A stretch of 50,235 nt of DNA from Bacteroidales bacterium. GTDB taxonomy: Bacteria > Bacteroidota > Bacteroidia > Bacteroidales > GCA-2748055. The DNA is taken from assembly GCA_029210585.1 (NCBI GenBank), contig JARGFP010000027.1:1-50235 (forward strand), in the 5' to 3' direction. Below, piece by piece: positions 34,024-47,091 of this stretch. The notes beneath the pieces are model-generated. The model did not search any database, was not told the origin of the DNA, and was given only the letters and a program-made list of their open reading frames with translations. A program made the position numbers and the translations under genes. Numbering within the stretch: position 1 is the stretch's first letter; every line of letters begins with the position of its first letter.

Positions 34024-35703
34024 TCATTCTATCACAACGCGTCCTTTCAGCAACTGGCTGCCATCCTTCACACGGACAAGGTAGATTCCGGATGGAAGTT
34101 CTGGAGGGGATACCTGTACCGGGTGGACCGACAAGGGTGTGCATGCATAGACCTGTTTTCCGGTGACATCAAAGATTTCAACATGCAAGGGTTTTCCTGA
34201 ATAGGATGGCAGTTCCAGCATGAAAGCACCACGGGTCGGGTTGGGGTAGACTTTCAGTGCAGCGGTTTCGGCCAGCCTGACTTTTGTGTCGAGGGTCATC
34301 TGTGCCAGTCCGCCGATGGACAATTGCCCGGTCCCTGCAGGATCCAGCCACCGTTTCAGTTGTTTTTTACTGTCACTGTAATATTCCCAGGCAAAGCTGA
34401 TTTTTGAAAAATAATCGTTGGTATTTCCGCGCAGCGAGTAGATCACCCGATTGGTCGCCGCATTGTACCCGATGGAATCACCGCACGATGCAAGTCCGCC
34501 GGAGAGTACCCCGATGATCCGTTTGGAGGAGTTAAAAAAAGGCGCGCCTGATGAGCCTCCCTCGGTAGATCCGATATCCCATTCAAGCACCCGGTAGTTG
34601 GATGCGACAATATAATCGTTCAGATCGCCGGGCAATGAAGTCGGATTGTTCGTTGCATCCAGGTCAAACGAGATTTTCATGGCATCTGCATTGGGGTGGT
34701 GCATGGTGACCGTACTGATGTGTGTCACATCCCGGGCATCCCATCCGGCGTAATATACATTGTATTCCCTTGGCGGCCTGTCAGACAGCCTGACCAGTGT
34801 AAAGTCGAGTGAATCCCCGGTGGCGATGAGGGTGGAGCCGCTTATGGACTGGTTTTTCCTTCCATCCAGCGTTTCGCAGTTGCTGTTTTCATAGTTAAAA
34901 TAAAAAACGCTGTTCTCAGCATAGAAATCTTTATTGATACAGTGCTCGGCAGTCAGCACATAGGGTTTGCCATCGTAGGCTGTGTTATTGATCAGCGCAC
35001 CGGTACAGAGCAGGCTGGTTGTGCTGATGTGGCAGACGGAGTGCTTGACGGTCTGCCATTCGTCCCCTTCGGCACAATTGATGTCAAGCTCACAATCCTG
35101 CGAGGTACCCAGTCCGTTCTCATCGATACTTTTTTCAGCATACACCGGCAAAAACGCATGCGAAAGGGATCCGACGCGCAGTGTACCATAGTCCCGCTGA
35201 TTTCCACGTACCTGTAATTCGAGGATCACTTCTTCCCCGGGGATGTGTCCGACGTAGAACGTGCCAAATGGTTTGTTGTTTTCGTGGGTAAATGCTCCTT
35301 TGATGCTTTTTCCACCGGGATCATACAGGAAAAGGCATGCATTTTCGTTGAGCGAATATTCAGAAAACAGGACACCCAGTGAATAGGCTTCCGGAGAGAC
35401 CAGGTGTGCCCGCCAGACATGCATCCCGTCCTGCTCCACCCATTGTCCGTTTACATCGGGCGAAAGATCCACGGGGCGTTCGGTGGCATAATGAATGGCC
35501 TTTTTCAGGCTGTTGTACTTTGCACTTTTCAGTCCGCTTACCATGAGCTGATCCTCGGGTTCCAACAGGTACATCACCTGCGAGGCGTTGAAATCAGACG
35601 TATTCATGAGCGGATACCCACCATGGCTCACCTGGCCTGCAAGACTGGTTCCCAGGGTGAAAAGGAAGATAGCGAAAACATATATGAGACGGGTCCCTGG
35701 CAT
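34024..35703 (-). CDS. Secreted trypsin-like serine protease with type IX secretion sorting domain
   Basis: The 559-residue protein resembles lysyl-endopeptidase-type proteases. It has a signal peptide (about 22 residues), a long N-terminal propeptide-like domain and a chymotrypsin-fold domain (about 225-450). Catalytic His254 is in LTAEHC, Asp300 in GDSLDFTLVRL and Ser385 in GGSSGAPFFN. The C-terminal 80 residues, beginning VYPNPTRGAFMLEL and ending VRVKDGSQLLKGRVVIE, form a type A sorting domain for the type IX secretion system. It should therefore be exported through the outer membrane. It stands directly upstream of the ABC binding-protein gene. Confidence 0.9.
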   Translation of the reverse strand: MPGTRLIYVFAIFLFTLGTSLAGQVSHGGYPLMNTSDFNASQVMYLLEPEDQLMVSGLKSAKYNSLKKAIHYATERPVDLSPDVNGQWVEQDGMHVWRAHLVSPEAYSLGVLFSEYSLNENACLFLYDPGGKSIKGAFTHENNKPFGTFYVGHIPGEEVILELQVRGNQRDYGTLRVGSLSHAFLPVYAEKSIDENGLGTSQDCELDINCAEGDEWQTVKHSVCHISTTSLLCTGALINNTAYDGKPYVLTAEHCINKDFYAENSVFYFNYENSNCETLDGRKNQSISGSTLIATGDSLDFTLVRLSDRPPREYNVYYAGWDARDVTHISTVTMHHPNADAMKISFDLDATNNPTSLPGDLNDYIVASNYRVLEWDIGSTEGGSSGAPFFNSSKRIIGVLSGGLASCGDSIGYNAATNRVIYSLRGNTNDYFSKISFAWEYYSDSKKQLKRWLDPAGTGQLSIGGLAQMTLDTKVRLAETAALKVYPNPTRGAFMLELPSYSGKPLHVEIFDVTGKQVYACTPLSVHPVQVSPPELPSGIYLVRVKDGSQLLKGRVVIE

Positions 35704-37968
<2,265 letters not shown>

Positions 37969-37987
37969 AATTGTCCTGCAAATATTG

Positions 37988-37995
37988 TATTTTTG
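37988..37995 (+). promoter_or_regulatory. Possible -7 box upstream of the DUF6913-like gene
   Basis: TATTTTTG matches TAnnTTTG but ends only eight bases before the start codon, so the transcript would be nearly leaderless. It may be coincidental. Confidence 0.3.
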
Positions 37996-38003
37996 ATCCT
38001 CGA

Positions 38004-38549
38004 ATGAACCAGTTGAGCAATTATATCGGCAAAAGTCTTCTAAAAAGACGCAGCAAGAAAGTGGACAGGGACAAATCTGTCCAGAATTTTGAAACCGCAA
38101 AACAAGCTGTGATCCTGTTCGACACGGCATTACCAGACTGTTTTCCACCGATCAAGGAGTTTACGAAATTCCTGAAAAAGCAGGGGATTAAAACTTCGGT
38201 ATTCGGGTATGTGGGTGAAAAGGAGACACCGCAGGAAATGTTGCTGTGGGCCGATTTTGAGTTCATTACCCGGAAAGACATCAGCTGGTATGGGGGTCCC
38301 AAAGGTGAAAAGGCCGAATTGTATTTCAGCAAAGAGCCCGACATGCTGTTTGTAATCAGTTTTGAACAGAACCTGACGGTAGAATACCTTTCACGGTTAT
38401 CCACGGCAAAGTTCAAGATTGGTTGTTATGCGAAGGATGACCTTTGTGATCTCGACCTGATGATCAACCCTTCCAGCAAACACTTCGAAGTCAGCTATTT
38501 CATCGAACAAGTCAAACATTATTTAACATTGTTACAACCATCAAAGTAA
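38004..38549 (+). CDS. DUF6913-like protein of unknown function
   Basis: The 181-residue protein has no signal peptide or membrane segment. It contains alternating strands and helices, including QAVILFDTALPDCFPPIKEFTKFLKKQG, a Rossmann-like beginning, and a conserved-looking DISWYGGPKGEKAELYF stretch near residue 95. Proteins of this type follow ligA and precede dapA in many Bacteroidota genomes and match the DUF6913 family as far as I can judge. I choose the ATG at 38004 over an upstream TTG at 37971. The gap to dapA is seven bases. Function unknown. Confidence 0.72.
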   Translation: MNQLSNYIGKSLLKRRSKKVDRDKSVQNFETAKQAVILFDTALPDCFPPIKEFTKFLKKQGIKTSVFGYVGEKETPQEMLLWADFEFITRKDISWYGGPKGEKAELYFSKEPDMLFVISFEQNLTVEYLSRLSTAKFKIGCYAKDDLCDLDLMINPSSKHFEVSYFIEQVKHYLTLLQPSK

Positions 38550-38556
38550 TTTTTCT

Positions 38557-39444
38557 ATGGCAAACCGTGCAGATTTCAGAGGCACTGGTGTGGCTATGAT
38601 CACGCCTTTTAAGAACGACGGATCACTGAATATTGAACAACTGGAGGTACATACCGACAGGTTGATTGAGAAGGGGGTCGAATACCTTGTGGTCCTGGGA
38701 ACCACGGCAGAGACCCCTACCCTTTCAAAGGAAGAAAAGCTGAAGATCATAGAAGTGACCAGGAAGGTGAACAGCGGCAGGGTGCCCATGGTGGTGGGAG
38801 CCGGCGGGAACAGCACTGAGGAAGTGGTTGGGTGGATCAGGGAGATCGGTACCGAAGGAATCGATGCCTACCTGAGTGTGGCTCCCTATTACAACAAACC
38901 GTCGCAGCAAGGCATGAAAGCGCATTTTTCCGCGATTGCTGCCAGTTCTGAACTGCCATTGATGTTGTACAATGTACCCGGAAGGACCGGATCGAATATT
39001 GCCGCTGACACAACCCTTGAACTGGCGCATGAACTCGGCAGCAAGATTGCCGCGATCAAGGAGGCTTCGGGCGACCTCTCACAGATCATGCGGATCATCA
39101 GGGACAAGCCCGAAGGATTCCAGGTGGTATCGGGCGATGACGCCATCACCCTGGCCATGATCTCCCTGGGCGGATCGGGCGTAATTTCCGTGATCGGAAA
39201 TGCCCTTCCGGACCAGTTTTCTTCCATGGTACATGATGCACTTGCAGGAGACCTGGATGCGGCAAGGGAGAAGCATTACAGGGTATTGCCCCTGATCGAC
39301 CTGATTTTCCGTGAAGGGAATCCATGCGGTATAAAAGCACTGATGGAGGTGCTGGGTTACGGTGCCAGCAACCTGCGGCTTCCATTGATACCTGCCACGA
39401 GCGCACTGGTGCGGGACCTCAGGTCAGCAGCACAACAACTGTAA
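38557..39444 (+). CDS. dapA: 4-hydroxy-tetrahydrodipicolinate synthase
   Basis: The 295-residue enzyme condenses pyruvate with aspartate semialdehyde in lysine and diaminopimelate synthesis. The Schiff-base Lys is in AAIKEASGDLSQI, and the catalytic Tyr is in LMLYNVPGRTGSNI. The substrate pocket is GTTAETPTLSKEE, the form common in this phylum. It is cytoplasmic and normally tetrameric. It lies seven bases after the DUF6913-like gene and so is cotranscribed with it and probably with ligA. DAP also feeds peptidoglycan synthesis. Confidence 0.96.
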   Translation: MANRADFRGTGVAMITPFKNDGSLNIEQLEVHTDRLIEKGVEYLVVLGTTAETPTLSKEEKLKIIEVTRKVNSGRVPMVVGAGGNSTEEVVGWIREIGTEGIDAYLSVAPYYNKPSQQGMKAHFSAIAASSELPLMLYNVPGRTGSNIAADTTLELAHELGSKIAAIKEASGDLSQIMRIIRDKPEGFQVVSGDDAITLAMISLGGSGVISVIGNALPDQFSSMVHDALAGDLDAAREKHYRVLPLIDLIFREGNPCGIKALMEVLGYGASNLRLPLIPATSALVRDLRSAAQQL

Positions 39445-39603
39445 CCTTTCAGGGCTGTAGTCCGGGCGGTGGATCAAACACCCCCGTACCGATCCAGGGT
39501 TGATGCAACATGCAGCTGTGGGGGCCGGAGCAACAGCTGTACCCTCGCACGGTGCCAGGGTCGGGGTCAAGATACAACTGCTATATTCACGGTACCCAGG
39601 CCC

Positions 39604-42600
39604 TTACTCGCTTCCGGGGCGACCATGACAATTTTTGTATTTCTTGCCACTGCCGCAGGGGCAAGGATCATTCCGGCCTACTTTCTTCTCCACGCGGACC
39701 GGCTGCACACGTTGTTGTCTCGGACCGTCTCCTCCGCCACCTGAAGGATTGTTGTAACCGGGTGTTTCCTGTTTGTTTGCCGCAAATTTACTGAGGTCCA
39801 TTTTCTTCGGGGCCTCGGCTTTCTGTACAGCTTTGGGATCGCGCACTGGTATATGGACTTTCATCAGCGTGGAGACCACGTCCCTGTTTACCTTGTCGAT
39901 CATCTGGGTGAACAGCTCAAAAGCTTCGAACTTATAGATCAGCAGGGGGTCCTTCTGTTCATAGGCGGCATTTCTTACCGACTGGCGGAGCTGGTCAAGT
40001 TCCCGCAGGTGTTCCTGCCAGGCCTGATCGATGGTGGCAAGCACGATGGCCTTCTCATAGGACCTTACCAGTTCCGAACCTTCACTGTTGTAGCATTTTT
40101 CAAGGTTCGCCAGAACCTGGAAGACACGCATCCCGTCAGAAACAGGAACCACGATGTTTTCATATACCTGTGATTGTTTTTCGTACACATCCCTGATTAC
40201 CGGCATGGCCTGTGCCGAGATGGTCTCACGCTTCCGTTTCATCGTCTCCAGCATCACCGCGTAGATCTTTTCAATGAGTTCCCTGCTGTCGATCTTTTTG
40301 AATTCATCTTCCTTCACCGGCGATTCGATGGAGAAGATACGGATCAGTTCCATTTTAAAATTCTCGAATTCGTCTGAGCCATGGTATGTATTCACGATAC
40401 TTTCCGTAACATCATACAGCATATTGGCGATATCCAGGCCGAGACGTTCTCCGAAGAGGGCATGTTTTCTCCGTGTATAGATCACTTCGCGCTGTGAGTT
40501 CATGACATCGTCATATTCCAGGAGGTTCTTCCTGATACCGAAGTTGTTCTCCTCCACTTTTTTCTGCGCCCGTTCAATGGATTTGGTGATCATGGAATGC
40601 TGGATCACTTCTCCCTCTTTGAGTCCCAGCCGGTCCATCAATCCTGCGATCCGGTCCGAGCTGAAGAGCCGCATCAGGTCATCTTCCAAAGAAACGTAGA
40701 ACTGGGAACTTCCCGGGTCTCCCTGGCGTCCTGCCCTACCACGCAACTGGCGGTCGACGCGCCGGGATTCGTGTCTTTCCGTACCAATGATCGCGAGTCC
40801 GCCGGCCTTTTTTACCTCCGGGGAAAGTTTGATGTCTGTTCCCCTACCGGCCATGTTGGTGGCGATGGTAACGGTGCCGGGTTTACCCGCCTGCGCAACG
40901 ATCTCTGCCTCACGCTGGTGTAATTTGGCATTCAACACGTTGTGCGGAATTTTTTTCATCTTCAGCATCCTGGAAAGCAATTCCGACACTTCCACGGAGG
41001 TTGTTCCCACGAGGCTCGGTCTGCCCTCCTTCACCAGCCGTTCGATTTCGTCGATCGCTGCGTTGTATTTTTCACGCTTGGTTTTGTAGATCAGGTCCTC
41101 CCTGTCGTCGCGGACGATGGGACGGTTGGTGGGGATCACCATCACATCCAGTTTATAGATATCCCACAGCTCACCTGCCTCTGTCTCGGCGGTACCTGTC
41201 ATCCCTGCAAGTTTGTGGTACATCCTGAAGTAGTTCTGCAGGGTAATGGTTGCCCATGTTTGCGTGGCGGCCTCCACCTTTACATTTTCCTTGGCTTCGA
41301 TGGCCTGGTGGAGTCCGTCGGAATAGCGGCGCCCTTCCATGATCCGGCCGGTCTGCTCGTCCACGATCTTCACTTTATTATCCATCACCACGTATTCGAT
41401 GTCCTTTTCGAACATGGCGTAGGCCTTGAGCAGCTGGTTAACCGTATGGATTCTTTCGGATTTCACGGCGTAATCGCGGAGCATCTGGTCCTTGGTTTCC
41501 AGCTTCTTTTTGTCATCCATGTCGGATTTTTCGATTTCAGCAATCTCGTTGCCGATATCGGGCATGATGAAGAAGTCGGGATCGTCGGAACTGCCTGTAA
41601 GCACATCGATGCCCTTATCGGTGAGCTCCACTGAATTCATTTTTTCCTCGATGATAAAGAACAGGTCATCGGTCACCAGGTGCATATTCTTGGAGTTTTC
41701 CTGCATGTAGTGGTTCTCCGTTTTGTGCATCAGGGCCTTGTTTCCCTCTTCACTAAGCAGTTTGATCAGCGACTTATTCTTTGGCAGTGCTTTATGTGCC
41801 TGCAGCAGTTTGAATCCTGCCTTTTCCGAATTCCCTTCACTGAGAAATTTGCGCGCTTCGGTAATGATATTGTTGAACAGGGCCCGTTGGGTCTGCATGA
41901 GGCGCTCCACCTTGGGCTTGTATTCCATGAATTCGTGGTTCTCCCCCTTGGGTACCGGTCCTGAGATAATCAGCGGGGTCCGGGCATCATCGATCAGCAC
42001 GGAGTCCACCTCGTCCACGATCGCGTAATTGTGTTTGCGCTGCACCAGTTCCTGGGGCGAATGGGTCATATTGTCACGCAGGTAATCAAATCCAAACTCG
42101 TTGTTGGTACCGAAGGTTATATCGCAGTTATAGGCATTTCTCCGCGCATCGCTGTTGGGTTGATGCTTGTCGATACAATCGACTGTAAGCCCGTGAAACT
42201 GGTAGATGGGTCCCATCCACTCCGAGTCACGTTTGGCCAGGTAATCGTTCACCGTCACCAGGTGGACGCCCTTTCCGGTAAGGGCATTGAGGAAAACAGG
42301 CAGTGTGGCGACCAGTGTTTTACCTTCCCCTGTTGCCATTTCTGCGATCCTTCCCTGGTGCAGGGCCACTCCGCCAATCAGCTGTACGTCGTAATGCACC
42401 ATGTCCCAGGTAATCTCATTCCCTCCTGCCATCCACCGGTTCTTCCAATATGCCTTATCGCCCTTGATCTCAATGTGGTCGAAACCGGCTGCCAGGTCTT
42501 TGTCATAATCCAGTGCTGCAACCTCGATCACTTCATTTTCCTTGAATCTCCTGGCGGTCTCCCTGACGATCGAGAAGGCTTCCGGCAGGCACTCCTGCAG

Positions 42601-42912
42601 TATCTCCTCGTATTTTGCATCAATGGTCTCTTCAATCTTGTCGATTTGGTTGTAGATGTCCTCCTTCAGGTTGACATTCACTTCCGGATCATCGCCCTGC
42701 GCCTTGAGTTCGGCCATCTGGTTCTCCTCTGCCTTTACATGGTCCCTGATCCGTTGTTTCAGGGCAAAGGTGCGTTGGCGCAATTCATCGTTCGAGAGCG
42801 TATTGAATGATTCGTAAACTTCCAGGACCGTTTCAACCATAGGCTTGACCTCTTTCATGTCCCGGTCAACCTTGTTTCCAAAGAAGTTTGCAAGTAATTT
42901 TGTAATGTCCAT
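39604..42912 (-). CDS. secA: Preprotein translocase ATPase SecA
   Basis: The 1102-residue motor drives proteins through the SecYEG channel. The first nucleotide-binding fold shows [20 protein letters not shown] and [21 protein letters not shown], and the second has [19 protein letters not shown] and [15 protein letters not shown]. The protein ends in a zinc-binding [14 protein letters not shown] motif for SecB or ribosome contact. It is longer than the E. coli protein (about 900) because of an insert of roughly 200 residues in the first domain (about residues 340-480), as in other Bacteroidota. Upstream is a TAAATTTG promoter box. The gene stands alone. Confidence 0.97.
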   Translation of the reverse strand: MDITKLLANFFGNKVDRDMKEVKPMVETVLEVYESFNTLSNDELRQRTFALKQRIRDHVKAEENQMAELKAQGDDPEVNVNLKEDIYNQIDKIEETIDAKYEEILQECLPEAFSIVRETARRFKENEVIEVAALDYDKDLAAGFDHIEIKGDKAYWKNRWMAGGNEITWDMVHYDVQLIGGVALHQGRIAEMATGEGKTLVATLPVFLNALTGKGVHLVTVNDYLAKRDSEWMGPIYQFHGLTVDCIDKHQPNSDARRNAYNCDITFGTNNEFGFDYLRDNMTHSPQELVQRKHNYAIVDEVDSVLIDDARTPLIISGPVPKGENHEFMEYKPKVERLMQTQRALFNNIITEARKFLSEGNSEKAGFKLLQAHKALPKNKSLIKLLSEEGNKALMHKTENHYMQENSKNMHLVTDDLFFIIEEKMNSVELTDKGIDVLTGSSDDPDFFIMPDIGNEIAEIEKSDMDDKKKLETKDQMLRDYAVKSERIHTVNQLLKAYAMFEKDIEYVVMDNKVKIVDEQTGRIMEGRRYSDGLHQAIEAKENVKVEAATQTWATITLQNYFRMYHKLAGMTGTAETEAGELWDIYKLDVMVIPTNRPIVRDDREDLIYKTKREKYNAAIDEIERLVKEGRPSLVGTTSVEVSELLSRMLKMKKIPHNVLNAKLHQREAEIVAQAGKPGTVTIATNMAGRGTDIKLSPEVKKAGGLAIIGTERHESRRVDRQLRGRAGRQGDPGSSQFYVSLEDDLMRLFSSDRIAGLMDRLGLKEGEVIQHSMITKSIERAQKKVEENNFGIRKNLLEYDDVMNSQREVIYTRRKHALFGERLGLDIANMLYDVTESIVNTYHGSDEFENFKMELIRIFSIESPVKEDEFKKIDSRELIEKIYAVMLETMKRKRETISAQAMPVIRDVYEKQSQVYENIVVPVSDGMRVFQVLANLEKCYNSEGSELVRSYEKAIVLATIDQAWQEHLRELDQLRQSVRNAAYEQKDPLLIYKFEAFELFTQMIDKVNRDVVSTLMKVHIPVRDPKAVQKAEAPKKMDLSKFAANKQETPGYNNPSGGGGDGPRQQRVQPVRVEKKVGRNDPCPCGSGKKYKNCHGRPGSE

Positions 42913-42945
42913 ATGTTAAATGAATAGTTGCTGTTTAAGAAAGTG

Positions 42946-42953
42946 CAAATTTA
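42946..42953 (-). promoter_or_regulatory. Putative -7 box for secA
   Basis: The minus strand reads TAAATTTG (TAnnTTTG), 33 bases upstream of the secA start codon. No good -33 element is present. Confidence 0.5.
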
Positions 42954-43050
42954 CTGATATTATTTTTCTTATTTCCGGTTGCACAGTATTTATGTGTATT
43001 CAGTTGGCAAAGATCATACCATGTAGGATTATCTGCAGTTTTGTCATGGA

Positions 43051-43090
43051 ACAAAAAATCCGCTGCAGCCTGGACGGCCGGCAGCGGATT
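43051..43090 (-). terminator. Intrinsic terminator after the ferritin gene
   Basis: On the minus strand a ten-base perfect stem AATCCGCTGC/GCAGCGGATT (43057-43066 and 43081-43090) with a 14-base loop is followed by a short T run (GGATTTTTTG). It lies about 80 bases beyond the ferritin stop codon. A small open frame across it (42935-43129) is not credible. Confidence 0.85.
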
Positions 43091-43168
43091 CTGCATCACA
43101 AAGTCTGTCAGCATATCAACAATTGACAAAAACTTTCAATTATTGCAATATGCGGTCACAATTTGAAT

Positions 43169-43672
43169 TTACGCACCTGAACTTTCATTACCGCGCATAC
43201 CGAGGATATCCCGGTCGAACATATAGAGGTTTTTGTCACCGACCAGTCTCAGCTTATCAATGATGTCCTTCACTGAGGCTTCCTCTTCGATCTGCTCCTG
43301 AACGAACCACTGGATCCAGTTGTGCGTGGTATAGTCCTTTTCATCCATGCACACTGCAACGATTTCGTTGATGGAACCTGAAATGTAGCGTTCATGTTTC
43401 AGCACGGCGTCGAACAGGGACGGCAGGTTTTCGAATTCCTTCGGGGGTTGTTCCAGTCCCGGGATTTCAGCATTCCCGTCACGTTCATTGATGTACCTGA
43501 CGATTTTCAGCATGTGCATGCGTTCCTCTTCTGCCTGGGCATAAAGCCACTCGGCCACACCGCTGAATCCCTGGTTTTCGGCCCAGGATGCCATGGCAAG
43601 GTAGAGTTGCGAAGAATAATCTTCTTTCTGTACCTGCACATTGAGTATTGCTTCTACTTTGTTGTTTAACAT
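43169..43672 (-). CDS. ftnA: Non-haem ferritin
   Basis: The 167-residue four-helix-bundle protein stores iron in a 24-subunit shell. The ferroxidase-centre residues lie in EDYSSQLYLAMASWAENQGFSGVAEWLYAQAEEERMHMLK, the typical FtnA start region, with LEQPPKEFENLPSLFDAVLKHE following, and FVQEQIEEEASVKDIIDKL near the end. The length is normal. It starts 25 bases after icd and is followed by a terminator, so it is probably the last gene of an icd-containing transcript. Confidence 0.95.
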   Translation of the reverse strand: MLNNKVEAILNVQVQKEDYSSQLYLAMASWAENQGFSGVAEWLYAQAEEERMHMLKIVRYINERDGNAEIPGLEQPPKEFENLPSLFDAVLKHERYISGSINEIVAVCMDEKDYTTHNWIQWFVQEQIEEEASVKDIIDKLRLVGDKNLYMFDRDILGMRGNESSGA

Positions 43673-43697
43673 ATTGATACGTTTTTAAGTGATCGTT

Positions 43698-44963
43698 TTA
43701 CATATTACTGATAATTGCAGTTCCGAATTCTGAACATTTCAGTTCGGTTGCCCCTTCCATCAGGCGCGCGAAATCGTAAGTCACCTGCTTTTTTAAGATG
43801 GTTTTCTGCAACCCTGAAATGATCAGGTCGGCGGCTTCGTCCCAACCCATGTACTGCAGCATCATCACGCCGGAAAGGATCACCGAACCGGGATTAACCT
43901 TATCCAGTCCAGCATACTTGGGTGCTGTTCCGTGGGTTGCCTCGAAGACAGCATGTCCTGTTATATAGTTGATGTTTGCACCCGGGGCGATCCCGATACC
44001 TCCAACAATTGCAGCCAGTGCATCGGAGATATAGTCACCGTTCAGGTTCATGGTTGCGATGACGCTGTATTCTGCCGGCCGGGTAAGGATCTGTTGCAGG
44101 AATGCGTCAGCAATCACGTCCTTGACAATGATTTTGCCTGCTTTTACAGCTTCATCCTGCGCCTTGTTGGCAGCTTCCTTACCTTTACTTTCAGCGATTT
44201 TGTCATATTGGTTCCATGTAAATACCATGTCGCCAAAATCGCGTTCGGCAAGTTCATAGCCCCACTGTTTGAACTGACCCTCGGTATATTTCATGATATT
44301 TCCTTTGTGTACGAGGGTCACAGAAGGCTGTTTCTCGCGGACGGCATACTGGATGGCTGCCCGCACCAGTCGCTGTGTTCCTTCTTTGGATATCGGCTTG
44401 ATGCCCAGCGACACTGTTTCCGGGAACCGGATGGAGGCCACATTCATCTCTTCCAGGAGGAATTTCTTCAGTTTGTCGTTTTCCGGGGTGCCGTGCAACC
44501 ATTCGATTCCTGCGTAGATATCTTCCGAATTTTCCCTGAAAATAACCATGTCGGTGGTGGTGGGGTCCTTTACCGGTGAAGGCACGCCGGCATAATACCG
44601 CACGGGGCGCAGGCATACATAAAGATCGAGGATCTGGCGCAAGGCAACATTCAACGAGCGTATCCCGCCGCCAACAGGCGTAGTGAGCGGGCCTTTGATG
44701 GCCACGAGGTGGTTATTGATCACATCGAGGGTTTCTTCCGGCAGCCATTTGCCTGTCTTGTTGAATGCTTTTTCGCCGGCATACACTTCTTTCCATGCGA
44801 TTTTGCGTTTACCGCCGTAGGCTTTTTCAACTGCTGCATCGAACACCCTTACTGAGGATGCCCAGATGTCGGGACCTGTCCCGTCACCTTCAATAAAGGG
44901 AATGATGGGTTCGTCGGGAACCTGTAGTTTGCCATAGTGGTTGATGATCGTTTCTGCTGCCAT
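43698..44963 (-). CDS. icd: NADP-dependent isocitrate dehydrogenase
   Basis: The 421-residue enzyme oxidises isocitrate to 2-oxoglutarate with NADP in the TCA cycle. It begins with [17 protein letters not shown] and has [26 protein letters not shown], whose Ser matches the residue phosphorylated in E. coli, then [15 protein letters not shown] and [26 protein letters not shown]. It is of the E. coli homodimeric type. Ferritin follows 25 bases downstream, and dnaX ends 58 bases upstream. Confidence 0.96.
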   Translation of the reverse strand: MAAETIINHYGKLQVPDEPIIPFIEGDGTGPDIWASSVRVFDAAVEKAYGGKRKIAWKEVYAGEKAFNKTGKWLPEETLDVINNHLVAIKGPLTTPVGGGIRSLNVALRQILDLYVCLRPVRYYAGVPSPVKDPTTTDMVIFRENSEDIYAGIEWLHGTPENDKLKKFLLEEMNVASIRFPETVSLGIKPISKEGTQRLVRAAIQYAVREKQPSVTLVHKGNIMKYTEGQFKQWGYELAERDFGDMVFTWNQYDKIAESKGKEAANKAQDEAVKAGKIIVKDVIADAFLQQILTRPAEYSVIATMNLNGDYISDALAAIVGGIGIAPGANINYITGHAVFEATHGTAPKYAGLDKVNPGSVILSGVMMLQYMGWDEAADLIISGLQKTILKKQVTYDFARLMEGATELKCSEFGTAIISNM

Positions 44964-45021
44964 AAGGTTTGTTGTTTTATAAATGAATTAACATGATTAT
45001 ACAAATCCGCGGTCAATTTGT

Positions 45022-46955
45022 TCAATTGTCAAAATCAAGGTTGAACCTTGATTTCAATTTATCCAGGTCCGGATTCTTCTTGATCAGGTAATCAAGCTTG
45101 TCCTGGTCGGTATATACTTTTTTTACAGTGGTTTCATTATCAAGAAGATCTGTCTCAAATACATACGTCACTTCTGCGATTGTCTTCTGAAAATAGCGGG
45201 TCAGATCCGGTTTGATCCGGTGAATAAAATTTTCACGTTGTGCCTCGGTGGCCAGGCTGATACGGATGATTCCCTCCTCCGTCAGCCGCGGCACCTGCTG
45301 ACTCAGTGTTGTATAGATCCTCGGGTGTGATTTTTCGATTGATGCTGCATATGCTTTCCATGCTTTCTGAATCATTTCCTCGGTCACTTCCACCTTCTCC
45401 GGAGGTGCGGGGACTGCCTTATCTACCTGGTCATTCTCGGTGATCTCCTCATCCGCCACGGGCACCGTCCTTGGCTTTCCTTTCAGCACGCCTTTGATGG
45501 AGACGGACCTGGTATGTACCACCTGGTTTTCCTTGCCATTGGAGGCCGGTTCAGCTTCATCCCGGCCGCCGGGGGCAGCTGTTTCTCCAGCTGTTCCCGG
45601 GGAATCAGGGGGCTCCTCTCCCCTCCTTCCGGAAGCTGAAGTTGCTCCTGCACCAGCGTTCCCGGATGCAGCGGAGCCTCCTGCCGGTGGCGGTGTTTTC
45701 ACGGCAACATACTCCTTGTGGGGTGTTTCAGTTCGTCCGGCAGTCTGGCCGGAAGTTGACTCGTGCGTTTGTGCTGGATCTGGTGTTCCTGGTCCGGACG
45801 AAGGTGGCGATTCATTTTCCTGTTGCGGGCCAGCGGCTTCGTCAGCTATTTTTTTTTTTGAACCATTGTGAGGTTCGTCAGCCTGACCAGTGCCAGCTCG
45901 ATGGTTAGTCGCTGGTTCCTGCTTCCCCGGAATTGCAGGTCGGCTTCGTTGCAGATTTCCAGTGCTTCGTAGAGAAATTCCACCGGCATTGCACGTGCCT
46001 GTTCCAGGTATTGGTCCCTGATATTTGCACCCACATCCAGCAGCACAGCCGTGGCTGCATCTTTGGATACCAGCAGGTCGCGCAGGTGGGACGCCAGTCC
46101 GCCCATGAAATTCCTCGGATCAAAACCCTTTTCAAGTATCTCGTTAAATGTCAGTAGCACGGCAGCAACATTGTTCTCCAAAAAATTTGCCGAAAGCCTG
46201 AAGTAGTATTCCACATCCAGGATATTCAGGTTCCCGATCACTGCCGCATAGGTGATGTTCTTTTCGGAGAAACTGACCACCTGGTCGAAGATGGACAATG
46301 CATCGCGCATGGCACCCTCGGCTTTTTGCGCGATGATATGCAGGGCATCCTCCTCGAAGGTGATACCCTCCTCACCGGCAATGTATTTCAGGTAATCCAC
46401 GGCGTCGTTTGTTTTGATCCTGTTGAAATCGTAGATCTGGCACCGGGAAAGGATCGTGGGGATGATCTTATGTTTTTCTGTCGTTGCCAGAATAAAGATG
46501 GCATGAGCGGGCGGTTCTTCAAGCGTCTTCAGGAACGCATTGAACGCCTGCTGTGACAGCATGTGGACCTCATCAATGATATATACGCTGTATTTTCCTA
46601 CCTGCGGGGGGATCCGCACCTGTTCCGTGAGTGACCTGATATCATCGACCGAATTGTTGGAAGCGGCATCGAGTTCGTGGATGTTGTAGGCGCGGTTCTC
46701 ATTGAAGGACTTGCAGGATTCACATTCATTGCATGCTTCGATCGTGTCCGACAGGTTCTTGCAGTTAATGGTCTTGGCAAAGATCCTTGCGCAGGTGGTC
46801 TTTCCCACTCCCCGTGGCCCGCTGAACAGGTAGGCATGCCCGAGGTGGTTGTTCTTGATGGCGTTTTTGAGCGTGGCCGTGATTGACCCTTGTCCGACAA
46901 CGCTGCGAAAGCTGTCGGGCCGGTATTTACGGGCAGATACAATAAAATTCTCCAT
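45022..46955 (-). CDS. dnaX: DNA polymerase III gamma/tau subunit, with an A11 slippage site
   Basis: DnaX loads the sliding clamp and links polymerase to helicase. The zero frame runs 46955-45846 and gives 369 residues with a AAA+ core: Walker A SGPRGVGKTTCARIF, a zinc-binding CNECESCKSF stretch, IIDEVHMLS and a collar domain ending LTIELALVRLTNL. It then reads VQKKK and stops at TAG, immediately after 11 consecutive A residues. The -1 frame continues without a stop to 45022, adding a Pro/Ser/Thr/Gly-rich linker and a C-terminal tau domain (ending SRFNLDFDN). A -1 shift at the A run gives 644 residues, about the length of E. coli tau. I list the full extent as one gene; a sequencing error is not excluded. 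Confidence 0.9.
45846..45860 (-). promoter_or_regulatory. A11 homopolymer slippage/frameshift site in dnaX
   Basis: The minus strand reads C, eleven A and TAG. The zero frame stops at that TAG. One extra A in the mRNA, or a -1 ribosomal shift, joins the zero frame to the open downstream frame. Thermus dnaX uses an A9 run for transcriptional slippage, and E. coli uses A AAA AAG for ribosomal frameshifting. No strong stem-loop is seen just downstream, which favours slippage by RNA polymerase. Confidence 0.75.
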
Positions 46956-47091
46956 AGTGATCGCTCAAAAAAGTGCATGTAAAGATAATGGAAAAGGAAA
47001 AAGGAAAAAGGAAAAACCGGAAGAAAAATTCAGTTGCCATTGGACACGGGTCTCCATCATGGAATCACGAAAGAATCCGTTGTGTAATGAC

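Noticed and set aside
42935-43129. 64-codon minus-strand frame between ferritin and secA
   Set aside because: It spans the ferritin terminator and the secA promoter box and shows no family similarity.
45022-45702. Separate gene for the downstream dnaX frame starting at 45702
   Set aside because: The frame is open further upstream to the A11 run and has no start context of its own; it reads as the tau part of dnaX.
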